A stretch of 64,000 bases of DNA from Cyathus striatus (lineage: Eukaryota; Basidiomycota; Agaricomycetes; Agaricales; Nidulariaceae), in assembly GCA_025738555.1 (NCBI GenBank), contig JAOVFP010000003.1, positions 1,488,001 to 1,552,000 on the forward strand, written 5' to 3'. Under the pieces are notes generated by a model. The model saw only the letters and a program-made list of their open reading frames with translations, was not told the origin of the DNA and did no database searches. Positions 36,541-47,809 of this stretch are shown in pieces. Both the position numbers and the translations under genes were made by a program. The stretch's first letter is position 1; every line of letters starts with the position of its first letter.

Positions 36541-37525
36541 AATGGCTTGTCATGGCCTACAACAACAGTCAACAAATGACCCCAGATATGAAGAATGCAG
36601 GCATTGAGGACTAAGGAGTATGCAACTGCTGTAGCTGCTGCTGAGAAGTATGGGGTATGTGTTTTCACTCTTTGTTATGTCCATACACTATACTGTAGAA
36701 TCTATTAGGTTAACAGGAAGACCCTCTCATGTTGCATGAGAGGAAAGAGCCTCCCACATTCTTAAGCATATGAGAGCCATCAATGGCTCAATTTGGAACA
36801 AGAAAACATTGTAAACAAATATCTTAAGATAGCAGCAGATCAGGCAAGGCCTTATGACTGGGAAGCTCTTCAAAACCTTGTGTTCAACATCACAGGTGAA
36901 CTTCCTGGCAAGACCTGGGATTATCATTGGGCAAAACACAATGGCCTTTTGAAGTTGTGCAGTTTCAGACTGGACCTGAAATGGGGTCAAAAATTTACAT
37001 CTAAAAACATTACAGAGTTCTTTGACATGCTTGAGAGTTTGAATGTGAAGTATGGTGGGATACCAGCAGAGCATATGTGAAATATGGATGAGAAGGGGAT
37101 CCAGTTAGGTGGTGGCCATAAATCTAATGGGAAGAAATATTACTTCCCAGGGTTTTCATCATGACATAGTCAGTATAGATTACAATCTGATAACTTAGAG
37201 TTGTGACAATCCTTGAGTGCATGTCTGCAGTGGGTGACTCTGTACCCCCCTCTTTTGTTCTTAAGTCACAAGGAAAGGATGCAGTTAAACTACCTGATAT
37301 ATGGGATGTTGAAGGTACAATTGGAGGGTAGGAGTAATATTCTAATTTCTTTCACCACATACCAGAACTAATGCCTTTTAGCATTGCAACTTCTGAGACA
37401 GGGTGGACAGACAATGATATATGTGAATGATGGCTCAAAGAGACATTTATCCCATACACAAAGGAGAAAAAAGTTAATGAATCAAAGCCAATTGTTCTTT
37501 TTATAGATGGTCATGAGTCTGTCAT
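36541..37525 (+). pseudogene. Pogo-type (DDE_1) transposase relic
   Basis: Plus-strand pieces: QQMTPDMKNAGIED and AAVAAAEKYG, then after a likely intron VNRKTLSCCMRGK (helix-turn-helix type); GELPGKTWDYHWAKHN (CENP-B-like N-terminal DNA-binding part); NMDEKGIQLGGG with the first catalytic Asp; then SETGWTDNDIC, FIPYTKEK and IVLFIDGHES with the second catalytic Asp region. The third acidic residue region is missing because the text ends at about 37525 in unrelated pyrimidine-rich DNA. At least one TGA (just before NMDEKG) and frameshifts show it is dead. It belongs to Tc1/mariner-pogo transposases, unrelated to the P-like elements. Confidence 0.75.
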
Positions 37526-38927
37526 AGCTGTACCTTTCTGACCTTTTTCCTGCACTTCTACTCCACACTATCCAACCTTCTTGACTTGTATAGATCTCAT
37601 TCTTCCACTTTCCCCTTCTGCTCTTCTGACTGAAGGTCACCAAGCTTATATGCTATCTTACTCATCCAGTATGTTATCTGTTACCCACTATGCCCTTTCC
37701 ATTGTACCCCAGGTGTAATTGCTCTCAGCATTCTACCCCATATCCTTAGTCTCTCATTGGTACATATTGTATTCAGATATTACTCCACCCTCCACCACCA
37801 TCTTATATCCTTATCAACTAAGTATGCCACTATTCCATCTGCTCACTGGTCATTGGTAAAGCTTATAGTATTTAAGTAGCACATCTCTGTACTAGACTAC
37901 TCAGTTTGAATATTGATTAAGTTATGGTCTTCCCTACTTGTCCTTGAGTTCTATTCACCTCCAGCTTAATCATTGCTTCCACAGTAATGACTCTGCACTC
38001 TGCACTCTGCACTCTGCACTCTGCACTCCTGCCTCTGATTAAAACATAAACAAATCTATTAAAAAATATAAAACTCCACCTCAGTATGGATTTAAAAACC
38101 CTTTTAAACAAATAAATACCAGTTTCCTTCATAAAACATAGTCATTTTGCACTTGCTAGCACTAGACAGATCCCACTATCCAATATGATGAACTTCAGAG
38201 TTACAAACCAGCCAAGAAAGTGCACAGAGTTGAATCCAGAACCTAGAACCCTAGAAAGAACCCAGACCATGAGAACTTCACTCATGCTATGCAAATGGTG
38301 CACTAGCAATGCACAGAATGAAGCCAATAGACCATGTGCAGCCCATGCACAGATCATGAGAAGAAGTAAGGATAGCAGTGTGAGTATGCATCACAGCAAT
38401 GGTGTTTTGTTGCAATACTGATGTGCCACATGTACTTGATGATATAAGCAATGCTCAAAATGGAAATAGATTGACAAGCCACCCAGATAGGCACCTGTCA
38501 TGACATAGACATGCATGCAATTGGTTGCAGCAATGGCTGGGTTAGAATGATGGAGAAACCTAGAAATTAAATTAGTAATTAGTATAGACCTAATCCATAG
38601 TTAGATATTTCTGTAATTGTATATAGATGAGCAAAGAAGGAAAGAAACAGCAGGAACTGCCAGGCATTCTTCCCTCCCACTGACAGAGTGTGTAAAGATG
38701 AGAATCAGATATACTGAATTGAATCTGAACTTGACTTTGAATACTTTGATGCATGAACAAGAATAGCCCAAGTTTAACTTGTTCTATTTTTAACTTGTTC
38801 TAAATTTGGAATAGACACAATTGCACCCCTTGAACTTACTGAAATCGCACCTCAGAATTTGAATATTATTATTGTATTCAGGACTTCTATTCTAAGTACT
38901 TAAGAATTACTTAACTCATTGCAAGAC
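37526..38927. other. Pyrimidine-rich LTR-like insert and unassigned AT-rich DNA
   Basis: 37530-37930 is C/T-rich with AGTATTTAAGTAGC near 37868-37881 and resembles in texture the solo LTR at 42689-43462; exact ends were not found, though it evidently cut the pogo relic. 38380-38900 shows no convincing frame. Confidence 0.35.
37990..38028 (+). repeat. (CTGCACT)n microsatellite, about five units
   Basis: Perfect 7-bp tandem repeat, CTCTGCA permutations, about five copies. Confidence 0.9.
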
Positions 38928-39608
38928 TCAACATTTCATATCAACAGCTTCTAGCTGATCTTCCAAATTCTCTGGCAAGTCTTTGCCATTGTTGACTATA
39001 TCATGCACTTCTTCCCTCTCCTCAAAATTCCCTCCAATGTTGGCCATCTCTATTTCACCATCATGCCCCCTTGTATGGCTACCTGCACCACCTTGGTGTG
39101 ATGTTACTAGTGACTCACCAGTCTTTGCTGTCCAAGTTTGATGCTTTCAATCTTGGCCACAAACTTTTTCAGAATCAATGTTAAGCAGAGTAGACAGTAA
39201 ATTCCACAGAGTAGGCACAAACTCCTTCATCTTATTTGCCATTTGTGCTAAGCTGAAACTTGACAGCTTGCATTGTGTTGTGCTATTAGCTCTGAAGTGA
39301 AAGCCAGCATGCTTATCTGTTAGTGCAGCCATTTCCTGGGTATACACTTGACTTTGCATAAGGTGACTCCATTCTTTGGCTGTTGCAGCAGTTGCAGAAT
39401 GTCTTGCTAGCATGGCAAATAGTTCATTTGCATGTATTGCTAGGTTCTCTAACTGTTCATGGTGTGCAAGGGTGGAGTTGTTTAGCAGTTCTATTAGTAA
39501 TTCAGTGACTGTAATCCTCTGTTCAGAGGTAGATTGAGTATGTATGTAAGTTTTTGCCAGAGGGGGACATGTTTTGTATTCAATAATACACCTTATTTCT
39601 GCTTGCAT
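38928..39608 (-). pseudogene. N-terminal fragment of a DUF6589-like Agaricomycete protein
   Basis: The minus frame is open except for one TGA after KVCGQD (39147): ITVTELLIELLNNSTLAHHE, LFAMLARHSATAATAKEWSH, YTQEMAALTDKHAGFHFRA and MKEFVPTLWNLLSTLLNID, then a hydrophilic acidic tail ending LEDQLEAVDMKC. The A.HSATAA.K.EW and AGFHF..S.TT pattern matches, from memory, the N-terminal part of large proteins that carry DUF6589, a repeat-associated domain in Agaricomycetes. The DUF itself is not present here. Function unknown. Confidence 0.45.
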
Positions 39609-40036
39609 ATATAAATACTTAAATCAAAAATTTATTTAGATGAGTCAATTTAATCAAACCCTAGCTTAGGGCTTATTGGAATATTTTGGAACATTCTCAT
39701 ATCACATCAGAAGGTGATTTCATTACATGACAGGACATTTTGCCAGCCTCTCTGTGTGGTATGGAAGGGAGAGTTGACTTTGGTTTTGTTTGTTCCATTA
39801 CACATCATGTATTACACTACTAGGATGGGGCCCCCCCTACCACAATGAGAGGCAGGTTTTAGGAACCTGTTACTGTAAGTCCATTGCAATGTGGTAATCA
39901 TATGTGATTATTAGCTATTTGAAGTAAATATTACTATATTGTAATGTGGTGACCATATGTGATCATTGACTTATTTTTAATTGAAAATTATTACTGTATA
40001 AACAGTTATTGTTATGACTCACATTTGTCACAATCT

Positions 40037-40322
40037 TGTTAGATATTCAGGGTTGCACAGCTTCTTTGACAGCTGTCACTTGTTACCTGTCATACTTGAC
40101 AGATCTGTGATTGACAGATTGACAGCTGCCAGTTACCTTAGTTTACAGGACTTTGGTTGGACTTTGGTAAACACCCTCAGTATATAAACACTCTGTAACT
40201 TGATAGTTGATAACAAGTTTCCTCCCCATTTTGTGTCTGTGTCTGTGTTTGTGTCTGAGCTTTACACTCTTATTATCCTCTTTGCTCTCAACCACCCTCC
40301 TTATTCTTTGTTACTTCTGACA
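40037..40322 (+). mobile_element. Solo LTR with perfect 5-bp duplication
   Basis: 286 bp, starting TGTTAGATATTCAGGGTTGC and ending TTACTTCTGACA, flanked by AATCT on both sides (40032-40036 and 40323-40327). CAGTATATAAACACTC near 40179-40194 gives a TATA region. A related copy is at 21073-22964 in the other orientation. No internal retroelement sequence remains, as expected after LTR-LTR recombination. Confidence 0.9.
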
Positions 40323-40329
40323 AATCTTA

Positions 40330-40760
40330 CCACATGTCACATATTTCCTGTGCATGATGTTTGTCATGTTGTCCATGCATGTCACACATTTCCTGCACAT
40401 CTCATAATTCCCATGCTCCACATTATTCCTGTGCTCTGAATAATTCCAGCACATCATGATTGTCATGATCTTCCCATGTGTCACATATTTCCTGCACATT
40501 ATGATTGTCACAATCTTCTCATGTGTCACATATTTCCCACATTTCTAATAATTCTTGCACTCCACATCATTCCCACACTCTAGAGAATTCCTGCACACTA
40601 TGTTTGTCATGTTCTTCCCATGCATTATAATTGTCATGCATTTGTGACATATTTCGCATGTGTTACAATTATCATGTGTTTATACTTATCACATTTGTGA
40701 CATATTTCCAACATGTCATTATTTTTCATGCATGTCAGCTGTCACATTCCCAGCCTATAA
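40330..40760 (+). repeat. Short-word array, left inner arm
   Basis: Diverged repeats of CACATATTTCCTGCACAT, TTGTCATG and TCCCATG. It is matched in inverted orientation by 45000-45440, so the pair could fold into a long imperfect stem. Confidence 0.7.
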
Positions 40761-41436
40761 TATCATGTAGATTATTTTAACTTTTGTTTATCTGACACAG
40801 AGTATAACAACAATAGATATGTGTACTAATTATTGCCTCTTACATATGTGGGGCCAAGGACATAGTTAAGAAGAGGGTTTGTGAGGTACCTAAAACTTAA
40901 CTCTGAACAAGGGAAGCCAACCACATGTGCAGTTTCTGGTATGTCTGTATCACCATCCAAATTGTTACAGAGGTGGATTGGGTATCTGAAACCACAGAGC
41001 AAATTATAAAAATCAGAGTAAATGGATATACACTTGTAGAATTGAAGGTTGTAATACAGCATATGACAAATATAATGTTATGGAAGTGTAATAGTAATAA
41101 GAAACCAGATTGGAGGATGTAGAGTGTATATGTAGTTGGAGTCTTAGTCCTATTTAGAGTGTATGATATATTTGGAAATGAGATGGTATACCATGTTTTA
41201 CAATCAAGACTAGAGATGTGATAAAATAACAAAATAATAACCATAATAGTTAGTCTAGGTATGAAAGATGATGAGGTCATTACAATAGTATTGAACATTA
41301 TGGAAATATGTACTAACCAGACAGAGAAGAATATAGAACCTTGCATGTTTAACACATATAAATGGATAGTGAATAAATGTGATTCCACATTACATCAAAC
41401 TTACACATTACGAGAACTTGTCACTTAGTCACATGT

Positions 41437-42495
41437 TTCAACTGACTATCAGAGAGTCAGTTGATAGTCAGTTGATAGTATCAGAGAGTTGATTGATAGT
41501 AAGATGAGACTTAGTTGAGACTCAGGTGAGAGTTTTGAGAGTCAGGTGAGAGCCAGTTGATAGTCAGATTATAATTACATGCAAAATAGAGTAATTGCTA
41601 GTCTCATCTTACTCTCACCTTACTATTAGCTTACTCTTATTCAATCTGGTATCAGATACTAATCTGAGAGTTGATTGATACAATTTCACCTGACTATCAT
41701 CTGACTATCAATTAAATTTGTATGAGTTATTGGTGTAAAATAGACTCCATGTAGATTCCACCTGATCACTATAGTTTCCCACAGTCATTACATATGTCAC
41801 AATGTGTGACAGGTGTGACATGTTGAAAAAAGTGGACTTCCTGAATGACACACTAGAACAAGTGTGCACAGTTATCACACTTACCTAAACTATAGTTTCC
41901 CACAGTCCTCACGCATGTCACACATTGTGACATGTGTGACATGCTGGAAAATGTTGGAAAAAGCGTGACATGTTGGAAAAAATATGATATGCTGGGAAAC
42001 TAAGCTGTACCTAGACTCTATTGTCACACATGTGTGAAAGTGTGACATGTTGGAAAATGTTGGAAAAAGTGTGACATGTGTGACAAGCGTGGGAAAAGTG
42101 TGACATGTTGGAAAAAGTGTGGCAAGTGTGATGGTTATGATATGTGACAATTTTCCAAACATGTCACATTTTCCCCACGCTTTTTCCAACATTTTTCAGT
42201 ATGTCACACTTTTCCCAACATTTTCCAACATGTCACACATGGAGTTAGGTGAGAGTCAGGTAAGAGTCAGGTAAGAATCCAAGCTAAGCCCAATACTAAT
42301 TTCAGGTCTCAACTGACTCTCAACTGACTCTAATTAGACTCTCACTTGACTCTTGAGACTCAGTTGAGAGTCAAATGACAGTCAGATGAGAGTCTAACCT
42401 GACTTCTGAAACTTAGTTGAGAGTCAGATGAGAGCCAGTTGAGAGTCAGATGAGAGCCAGTTGATAGTCAGTTGATAGTTAGTTGAGACATGCAT
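41437..42495. repeat. Palindromic foldback array
   Basis: The ends share CATGTYTCAAC in inverted orientation (left CATGTTTCAAC, right reverse complement CATGTCTCAAC). Both flanks are runs of GAGAGTCAG, GTTGATAGTCA and their complements. The centre is built from GTGTGACATGTTGGAAAA words, followed by their complement from about 42160 on. This looks like a non-autonomous foldback that inserted in module R1. Confidence 0.6.
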
Positions 42496-42688
42496 GGGAG
42501 TGACACATACAGCACATTACAGCCTTTAGATGATTATGATTCTTGCATTGGCCATTGATTATACTAATATCTTCAACATGCATTACCAAATCACATAACT
42601 GCATACTCTATATGACTACATGATAGTTTTCTATGTTTTATTGAAATGAAGAGTTAATGAAAACTATCTTATTGTGTCTCAATCAGTT

Positions 42689-43462
42689 TGTTATATCCAT
42701 GCCTGGATATACCATGCTGACATTAACAAAGGTTCCCATGTGACCTTCCAACATACCTGGTCTGTTTCCAGAATGTACCTGCAACAGGTTTATACTTCCT
42801 GATATTCCTAATCAGGTTCCTACCCAGAACCCATCAGGTTTCCCTTCAGGTATCTCAGATATGTAGTTTCTCCTATGATGGCCTTACTGCATCATCATAG
42901 CATTACTCTTCCCTTCCATTCTTACTTATCCATTTCATTATGGTCAATGTAGTTTAGTTCTTTTCTCTTCATTCTGAACTTGTCATTTGTGCCTCTACTC
43001 CACTTTGCCCAGTCTTTATATTTTACCTATCCCTTTAACTTGTCCTTAGCTACCTGCTTCTGCATTCATACCTGCCTCATTCTAGTTTGTATATATAGCT
43101 TTCTACATGTAGTATTGGTCTTCAGTATTCATATCAACTCTGTACACTTCTTCCTACTCTTAAGTCCAAAACCCACTCTGGGTTTCCCTTCAGGTTTCTC
43201 TCCTGCTGCCTAGTGTAGTGATGAAGCCTCTTCTTATACTCTGGAATGTTTCCTTTCATTGAATATTGTCTGTTGTGAAATATGAACCATTCCCTGAAGA
43301 TATCCAGGTGGCACAGCACATATGCTGAAGCCACAGTTCATTTCTGCACTCCCACTCTATGTTTCTGCACCTGTACTCACTTTGGGTTTCCATTATAGTT
43401 CCTCTGCACCTTCTGGGTGTCTTCACATCTGTTTCCTAGTAGGAAGGAATCAGTACATAACA
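42689..43462 (+). mobile_element. Solo LTR with perfect 5-bp duplication
   Basis: 774 bp, beginning TGTTATATCC and ending GTACATAACA, so the TGTTAT/ATAACA ends are inverted. It is flanked by CAGTT on both sides (42684-42688 and 43463-43467). It contains TATATATAG around 43090. GGTGGCACAGCACATATGCTG near 43311 recurs in a related form at about 25468. It sits in module R1, whose other copy lacks it. Confidence 0.9.
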
Positions 43463-43816
43463 CAGTTTCACTTCTACTCACTCTTTAAGCATTAGTATTC
43501 GTTCTGATATTTGAAAACTCCCTTTTGTACTTCTTTGCACTTTCTTGCTCAGTGACTGTTATTTACTTACTTTTCTGTTCTTTGGCTTAGTGTTATTTAT
43601 GTTATTGCCTTCTTTTCTTGTTCTCTTTACTAAAGGGCCCCTTTGTCCCTTCTCTTCTCTTGTCTAAAAAAATGTAATATCATTTCTCTATAGTCATGTG
43701 CAACAATGTTATCAACAGGATCAGACCTCATCTGTCAAAAAAGTATGTGTCAATGATTGAAATTTGACAGATCAATCAATGACTAGTCAATGTAAAAGAC
43801 TGAATTACATTGCTAA

Positions 43817-44804
43817 GGGTCTGTTCAGTAACAGTATTTCAAAAAGACTGAGACTGAGATCTGTGAGAGTGTGACAATGAAACTCACATGAGAGAACTGA
43901 GAGTGACAATTTGTAATACAGGTGTATTGCTGGCGCTGTCCACTAGTGTTGCCATGGCTCAGCTTGGCTCAGCTTCGCATGGCTTAGGAATTCTTACAGC
44001 TTTGTAACTGAGCCAAGTTATCGGCTATGGCTTTGAAGTGGCTTCACTGCTCCGAGCTGATGTTTTTGGCAATTCGTTACAGTGAGGACGTATAACCTTC
44101 GCAAGTATAAAGTACTTGAAAGCTCAAAAATTAAACTAAGATATAGTCTGTATGTATTATTTTATATACTAATTTCTACACCAGCTTATTTATTGAAGTT
44201 AGTCCACTTAGGACTGATGTATGCAAGTTGTATGTTAGTTATATGCTTGATAAATTACTAAATACATATATTTATGGTCTGTATATTACAGGAGTAACAT
44301 GTATTATTTGACCATTACAAAGTTGTCATTTCAGTTATAAGCAAGAGCAATGGTGCAAGTTACATAATCATCCCTGAGCGCCTCTCTGCTTAACTCAAGC
44401 CCAACCTTACCAAGATTCAAAACCTCTCATTTCCGTCTTGATTTATTCACTTAAATGTTAAATGTACACTTGCTATAACTATAGCACTATATACAACTTA
44501 AATATGAGGGAAATATACACTTACATGAACTCAAAACATTGTGAGACAATATCAAACATTTGTTGTTCCAGATATGAAAGACAGGAGCAGCTGGTGCAGC
44601 TTTGCTACGGCTTTAGTGGCTTTTTAAGCCGTGAAGCTGCTAGAATGGCTCAGTCTGGCTAAAATTTGGTTTGGCTCTAACAGCTCACTGCTTTTTAGCC
44701 AAGCCATGGCAACACTAGGTCACACTGTTACTCATGAGTCAGCAAGCTCTAAGTGAGTCTGATCTTGAGTCTGCTGTTGCGAAAGACTGTTACCGAACAG
44801 ACCC
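43817..44804. mobile_element. Harbinger-like MITE with a nested element
   Basis: Ends are GGGTCTGTTCAGTAACAG (left) and, as reverse complement, GGGTCTGTTCGGTAACAG (right). Flanked by the 3-bp duplication TAA (43814-43816 and 44805-44807). The GGG start and TWA duplication are typical of PIF/Harbinger-type MITEs. Once the hAT-like insert is removed about 214 bp remain, a normal MITE size, and both arms show related GAGACTGAG/CTTGAGTCT words. Confidence 0.8.
43944..44717. mobile_element. hAT-like non-autonomous element
   Basis: 774 bp with perfect 15-bp inverted ends, TAGTGTTGCCATGGC and GCCATGGCAACACTA. Subterminal zones are rich in GGCTCAG/TTGGCT and AGCC. TAGNG-type ends are typical of hAT elements. 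The 8-bp flanks CTGTCCAC and GGTCACAC do not match well, so the duplication has decayed or one flank was altered. There is no transposase frame. The lone terminus at 12470-12575 belongs to the same group. Confidence 0.7.
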
Positions 44805-44999
44805 TAAGCAATGAACTGAGAATTAAATGTGGTGTCACTCAATACTCTTATTCCTAGATCATGAAAGGTATGGGAATAATTGTCATTGCACACCTGTTAG
44901 GACCTCATCAATATTTGATCAACTCATCTATAGATTGAATGGTGTATAATATGATTACCATTGACTGATTATGCCAATACTAGTGTTGATGAATGTGAC

Positions 45000-45440
45000 A
45001 TGTAAAAGCTTGACAATTGTGACACCCTAGAAATATGTCACATTTGTGACAGCCATAAATGCATAACTGCCATGAAGCATGTGAAAAGTGTGACAATCAT
45101 GATGCATGGGAAGAACATGACAAATGCAGTGCATGGGAATTCTCTAGAGTGCAGGAATATTAGAAATGCAGGAAATATGTGACACATGAGAAGATCATGA
45201 CAATTGTGATGTGTGGGAAGTATGTGACACACAGGAAGATTGTGACACATGGGAAGATTATGACACATGGGAATTGTGATAATCATGATGCACTGGAATT
45301 ATCCAGAGTGCAAGAATGATGTGGAGCATGGGAATTATGAGATGCATGAGAAATGTGTGACATGTATGAACAATGTGACAAATGTCATGCACAGGAATTG
45401 TGTGAAGTGTGGAACATATATGTGACACACAGGAAGATCA
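45000..45440 (-). repeat. Short-word array, right inner arm
   Basis: Inverted counterpart of 40330-40760, built from ATGTGACACATGGGAAGAT and CATGACAAATG words. Open frames on the minus strand (Met/Cys/His-rich) come from the repeat. Confidence 0.7.
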
Positions 45441-45512
45441 TGACAAATGTGATATGAACTACAATAGCAATATCCAATCAGTAGTAACAATGATTGTTTA
45501 TACAGTCCATGA

Positions 45513-46733
45513 CAAGCAAAGTCCACCAATTTTATTACAGTACAAAAATGAATTTTTTAGGACAAACTAATTACAGATTCAGATTCAGAAAGTCAAAATA
45601 CATACAAAAATGATGTTTTTAAGAAATTCCCATGATAAAATAGGTTTGCCAAATTTTTTGGCAAAAACAATCAACATGTTACATAACCTATTTTAGGACA
45701 AAATAGCTTCAAGTGCCATCATAGCCTGATTGGAGGCTTCATGGTGTCAGTGCTGCTTCCTCACAGCCCATTCTGCTGCTCCACCTGCCAAACCATGCCT
45801 ATAAGCACTCATAAATCACCATGTTCAGTTAATAAAATGGCAAATAACATCCAGAGGACAAGCATCTAAGGAGTAGATTGTGTCTTCCATGCCTTCTTGT
45901 AATGATATCTTGTCCACTTAGACTTGCTCATGACATCAGGACCTTTTACATATGACTTTGGATGATTTGAATAGGACTTATTTTAGTTCAAAGTCATATT
46001 CAAAAAGGGTAATTATCTTTTTTTTCAAGCTTTGCTCTCTTGAGCTTTGGAGGAATCCAGTCACTGTCATTGGGATCATTATCTAAAGCCATATCTGCAA
46101 GCTTCTTTCCAAACTCTTCATCTGCTATATGATTCCAGTCAAGCTCAAAGGCATCCTCCTCCAAAGCAATGTCCTCCAGATCCTCATCTGAGCAGTAAGG
46201 GTCTTGAAGTAATTCACCATCCTCACTGAATAGCTGTGGTTTAGACACACTTATAGATCACCCACTGATCACATCACTGATCACATTTTCAGGACTTGTA
46301 TTGGGCTCTGGGGAGGATGTATTAGTGACAGGTGGTGGGGAGGACCTTTGAAGATTAGCTCTTGATTGATTATTGTGAAGTTCACTTGTATTTTGGCTCT
46401 TTTTCTTGGGTTGACCTCTGGGCATGGTGGTTAGAAAGATGAATTTTTGGTGCCTATTGAGGCGATTCAGGGGCTTATATTTTTGCAGAATCATATCACA
46501 ATCAATGAAAGGATGCTAAAAATACATTTTCGGTGATTTATACTATTTTTTATGGCCAAGTGCCAAATTTTGGGTCAAAAAATTAAAAAATCAGAAATAG
46601 AGAAATCGGCTCATGGAATCTTAATTAATACATTGTAACTATGCTATTCCGATGGTTTTCGGAGTTTAAAACTTATTTGTTGTTGCTGAAAATTTTACTT
46701 AAGTTTGCTCAAAAAATTAGTGGGTTTTGCTTG
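45513..46733 (-). mobile_element. TIR element with transposase N-terminus relic
   Basis: Inverted ends CAAGCAAAGTCCACCAATTT (left) and CAAGCAAAACCCACTAATTT (right, reverse complement). It interrupts the right arm of the large repeat-ended element: GTTTATACAG on its left and AATAATTTTC on its right are contiguous in the left arm. At ~1.2 kb with only an N-terminal coding remnant, it looks like an internal-deletion derivative. Exact ends and duplication are uncertain. Confidence 0.6.
45880..46432 (-). pseudogene. N-terminal part of a fungal transposase-type protein
   Basis: Minus frames: MPRGQPKKKSQNTSEL and SSPPPVTNTSSPEP (46424-46258), an interrupting stop, then FSEDGELLQDPYCSDEDLED, WNHIADEEFGKKLADMALDN and DSDWIPPKLKRAKLEKK (46248-46010), then SYVKGPDVMSKSKWTRYHYK (about 45955-45896). 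The ADEEFG.RLADMA..NDP.D.DW and YVKGPDVMSKS.RT.RRY patterns are known to me from N-termini of large fungal proteins that look like DDE transposases; no name is claimed. The catalytic part is missing. Confidence 0.5.
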
Positions 46734-47000
46734 TTGCAGATTGTACAACAATAATTTTCAATTCAAAATAAGTCAATGATCACATATGATCACTATATTG
46801 CAAAGAACCTACAGTAATAGTATTCAATTCAAATAAGTCAATGATCACATATAATCACCATATTACAATAGACCTACAGTAGTAATATTCAGTTCAAAAT
46901 AGCCAATGATCACATATGATCACCATATTGCAATAGACCCATAGTAATAACATTCAGTTCAAAATAACCAATGATCACTTATGATCACCATTAGATTTAG

Positions 47001-47809
47001 TATTAATAAATGAATAAGCTCTCAAAACATGTAACCATGAAGGTGATCATTATTTATGATCATGGCAATCATAAAACACTACATTTTTATAATCATTTTT
47101 GGCTGACACTTATGAAACACATGACTCTTACTCACACAGTTTTGACTCATTATGACTCACTTTGAGTCATTCTACTATACTTAGTTCACTTTCTTCTACT
47201 GTGCAGCATTATGACTCACAGTTACTTATTATTAACATGAACTAGTTTGTATTTAGACAGTAGGGACTTGGGCTGTAGAGCTCAAACTTCAGCTTAAATC
47301 AAACTTGCTTTACTTTGTTCATTCACGTAGCTTGTACTTAAGTCTAATCAACTTAAGAGCTTGTGAATAGAGACTTAACTGATTTTAATACTGGTTAACT
47401 TGTTCTTTGAACTTGTTGATCACATGACTATTGGACTTGTATGATAAATGTCTCAACCAGAACTTTATCATAACAGTACATAATCTTTTTTACTGGGTTT
47501 ATATAGATATTTTAAAGAGGGACAATGTGTTGAAAATAATACATATGAATCTGAGATGTACTTATGTTTTATAAGTATGGAGTCAATAGGAAAAATGTAC
47601 AGACAAGGGAATAGGAGAGAGAAAAGAATGATGAGTTGAAGGTAAGCAATATGAACATAATGTATGGTACTGTGAAGTCTAGCCAGAAGAAAATTTGTAA
47701 AAATGGAACCAGAAACCAATGAGATGAGCTATGTGGTTATTATAATTTAAATTGGTAGCATGTAGATGGTTGATGCAAGGTTGACACCCTACATCTATAT
47801 AGAATTAAA
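47001..47809. other. No gene recognised
   Basis: AT-rich spacer downstream of the TPR-CHAT gene, with GACTCA/TGAGTC words at 47120-47220. The short minus frame 47468-47719 has no support. Confidence 0.4.

Larger units (their letters stand above)
40880..43710 (-). repeat. Interior module R1, copy 2 (interrupted)
   Basis: Matches 29863-30620 in reverse orientation and continues to about 43800 with a match to 28700-28780. It is interrupted by the palindromic array at about 41437-42495 and by the solo LTR 42689-43462. After removal of these, the order of shared words is the same as in copy 1. Confidence 0.55.
39868..47000. mobile_element. Second large repeat-ended element, heavily nested
   Basis: The left arm (39868-40031) and right arm (46740-47000) carry the same ~62-66 bp unit in opposite orientation, with CAATGTGGTGACCATATGTGATCATTG on the left and CAATGATCACATATGATCACCATATTG on the right. 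Just inside lie TTTGTCAC-type arrays in inverted order (40330-40760 and 45000-45440), and then module R1. This is the same layout as the 27.6-31.2 kb element. Later insertions within it: solo LTRs at 40037 and 42689, a foldback array at 41437, a MITE with a hAT-like element at 43817, and a TIR element at 45513. Outer ends are approximate and no target duplication was found. Confidence 0.55.
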
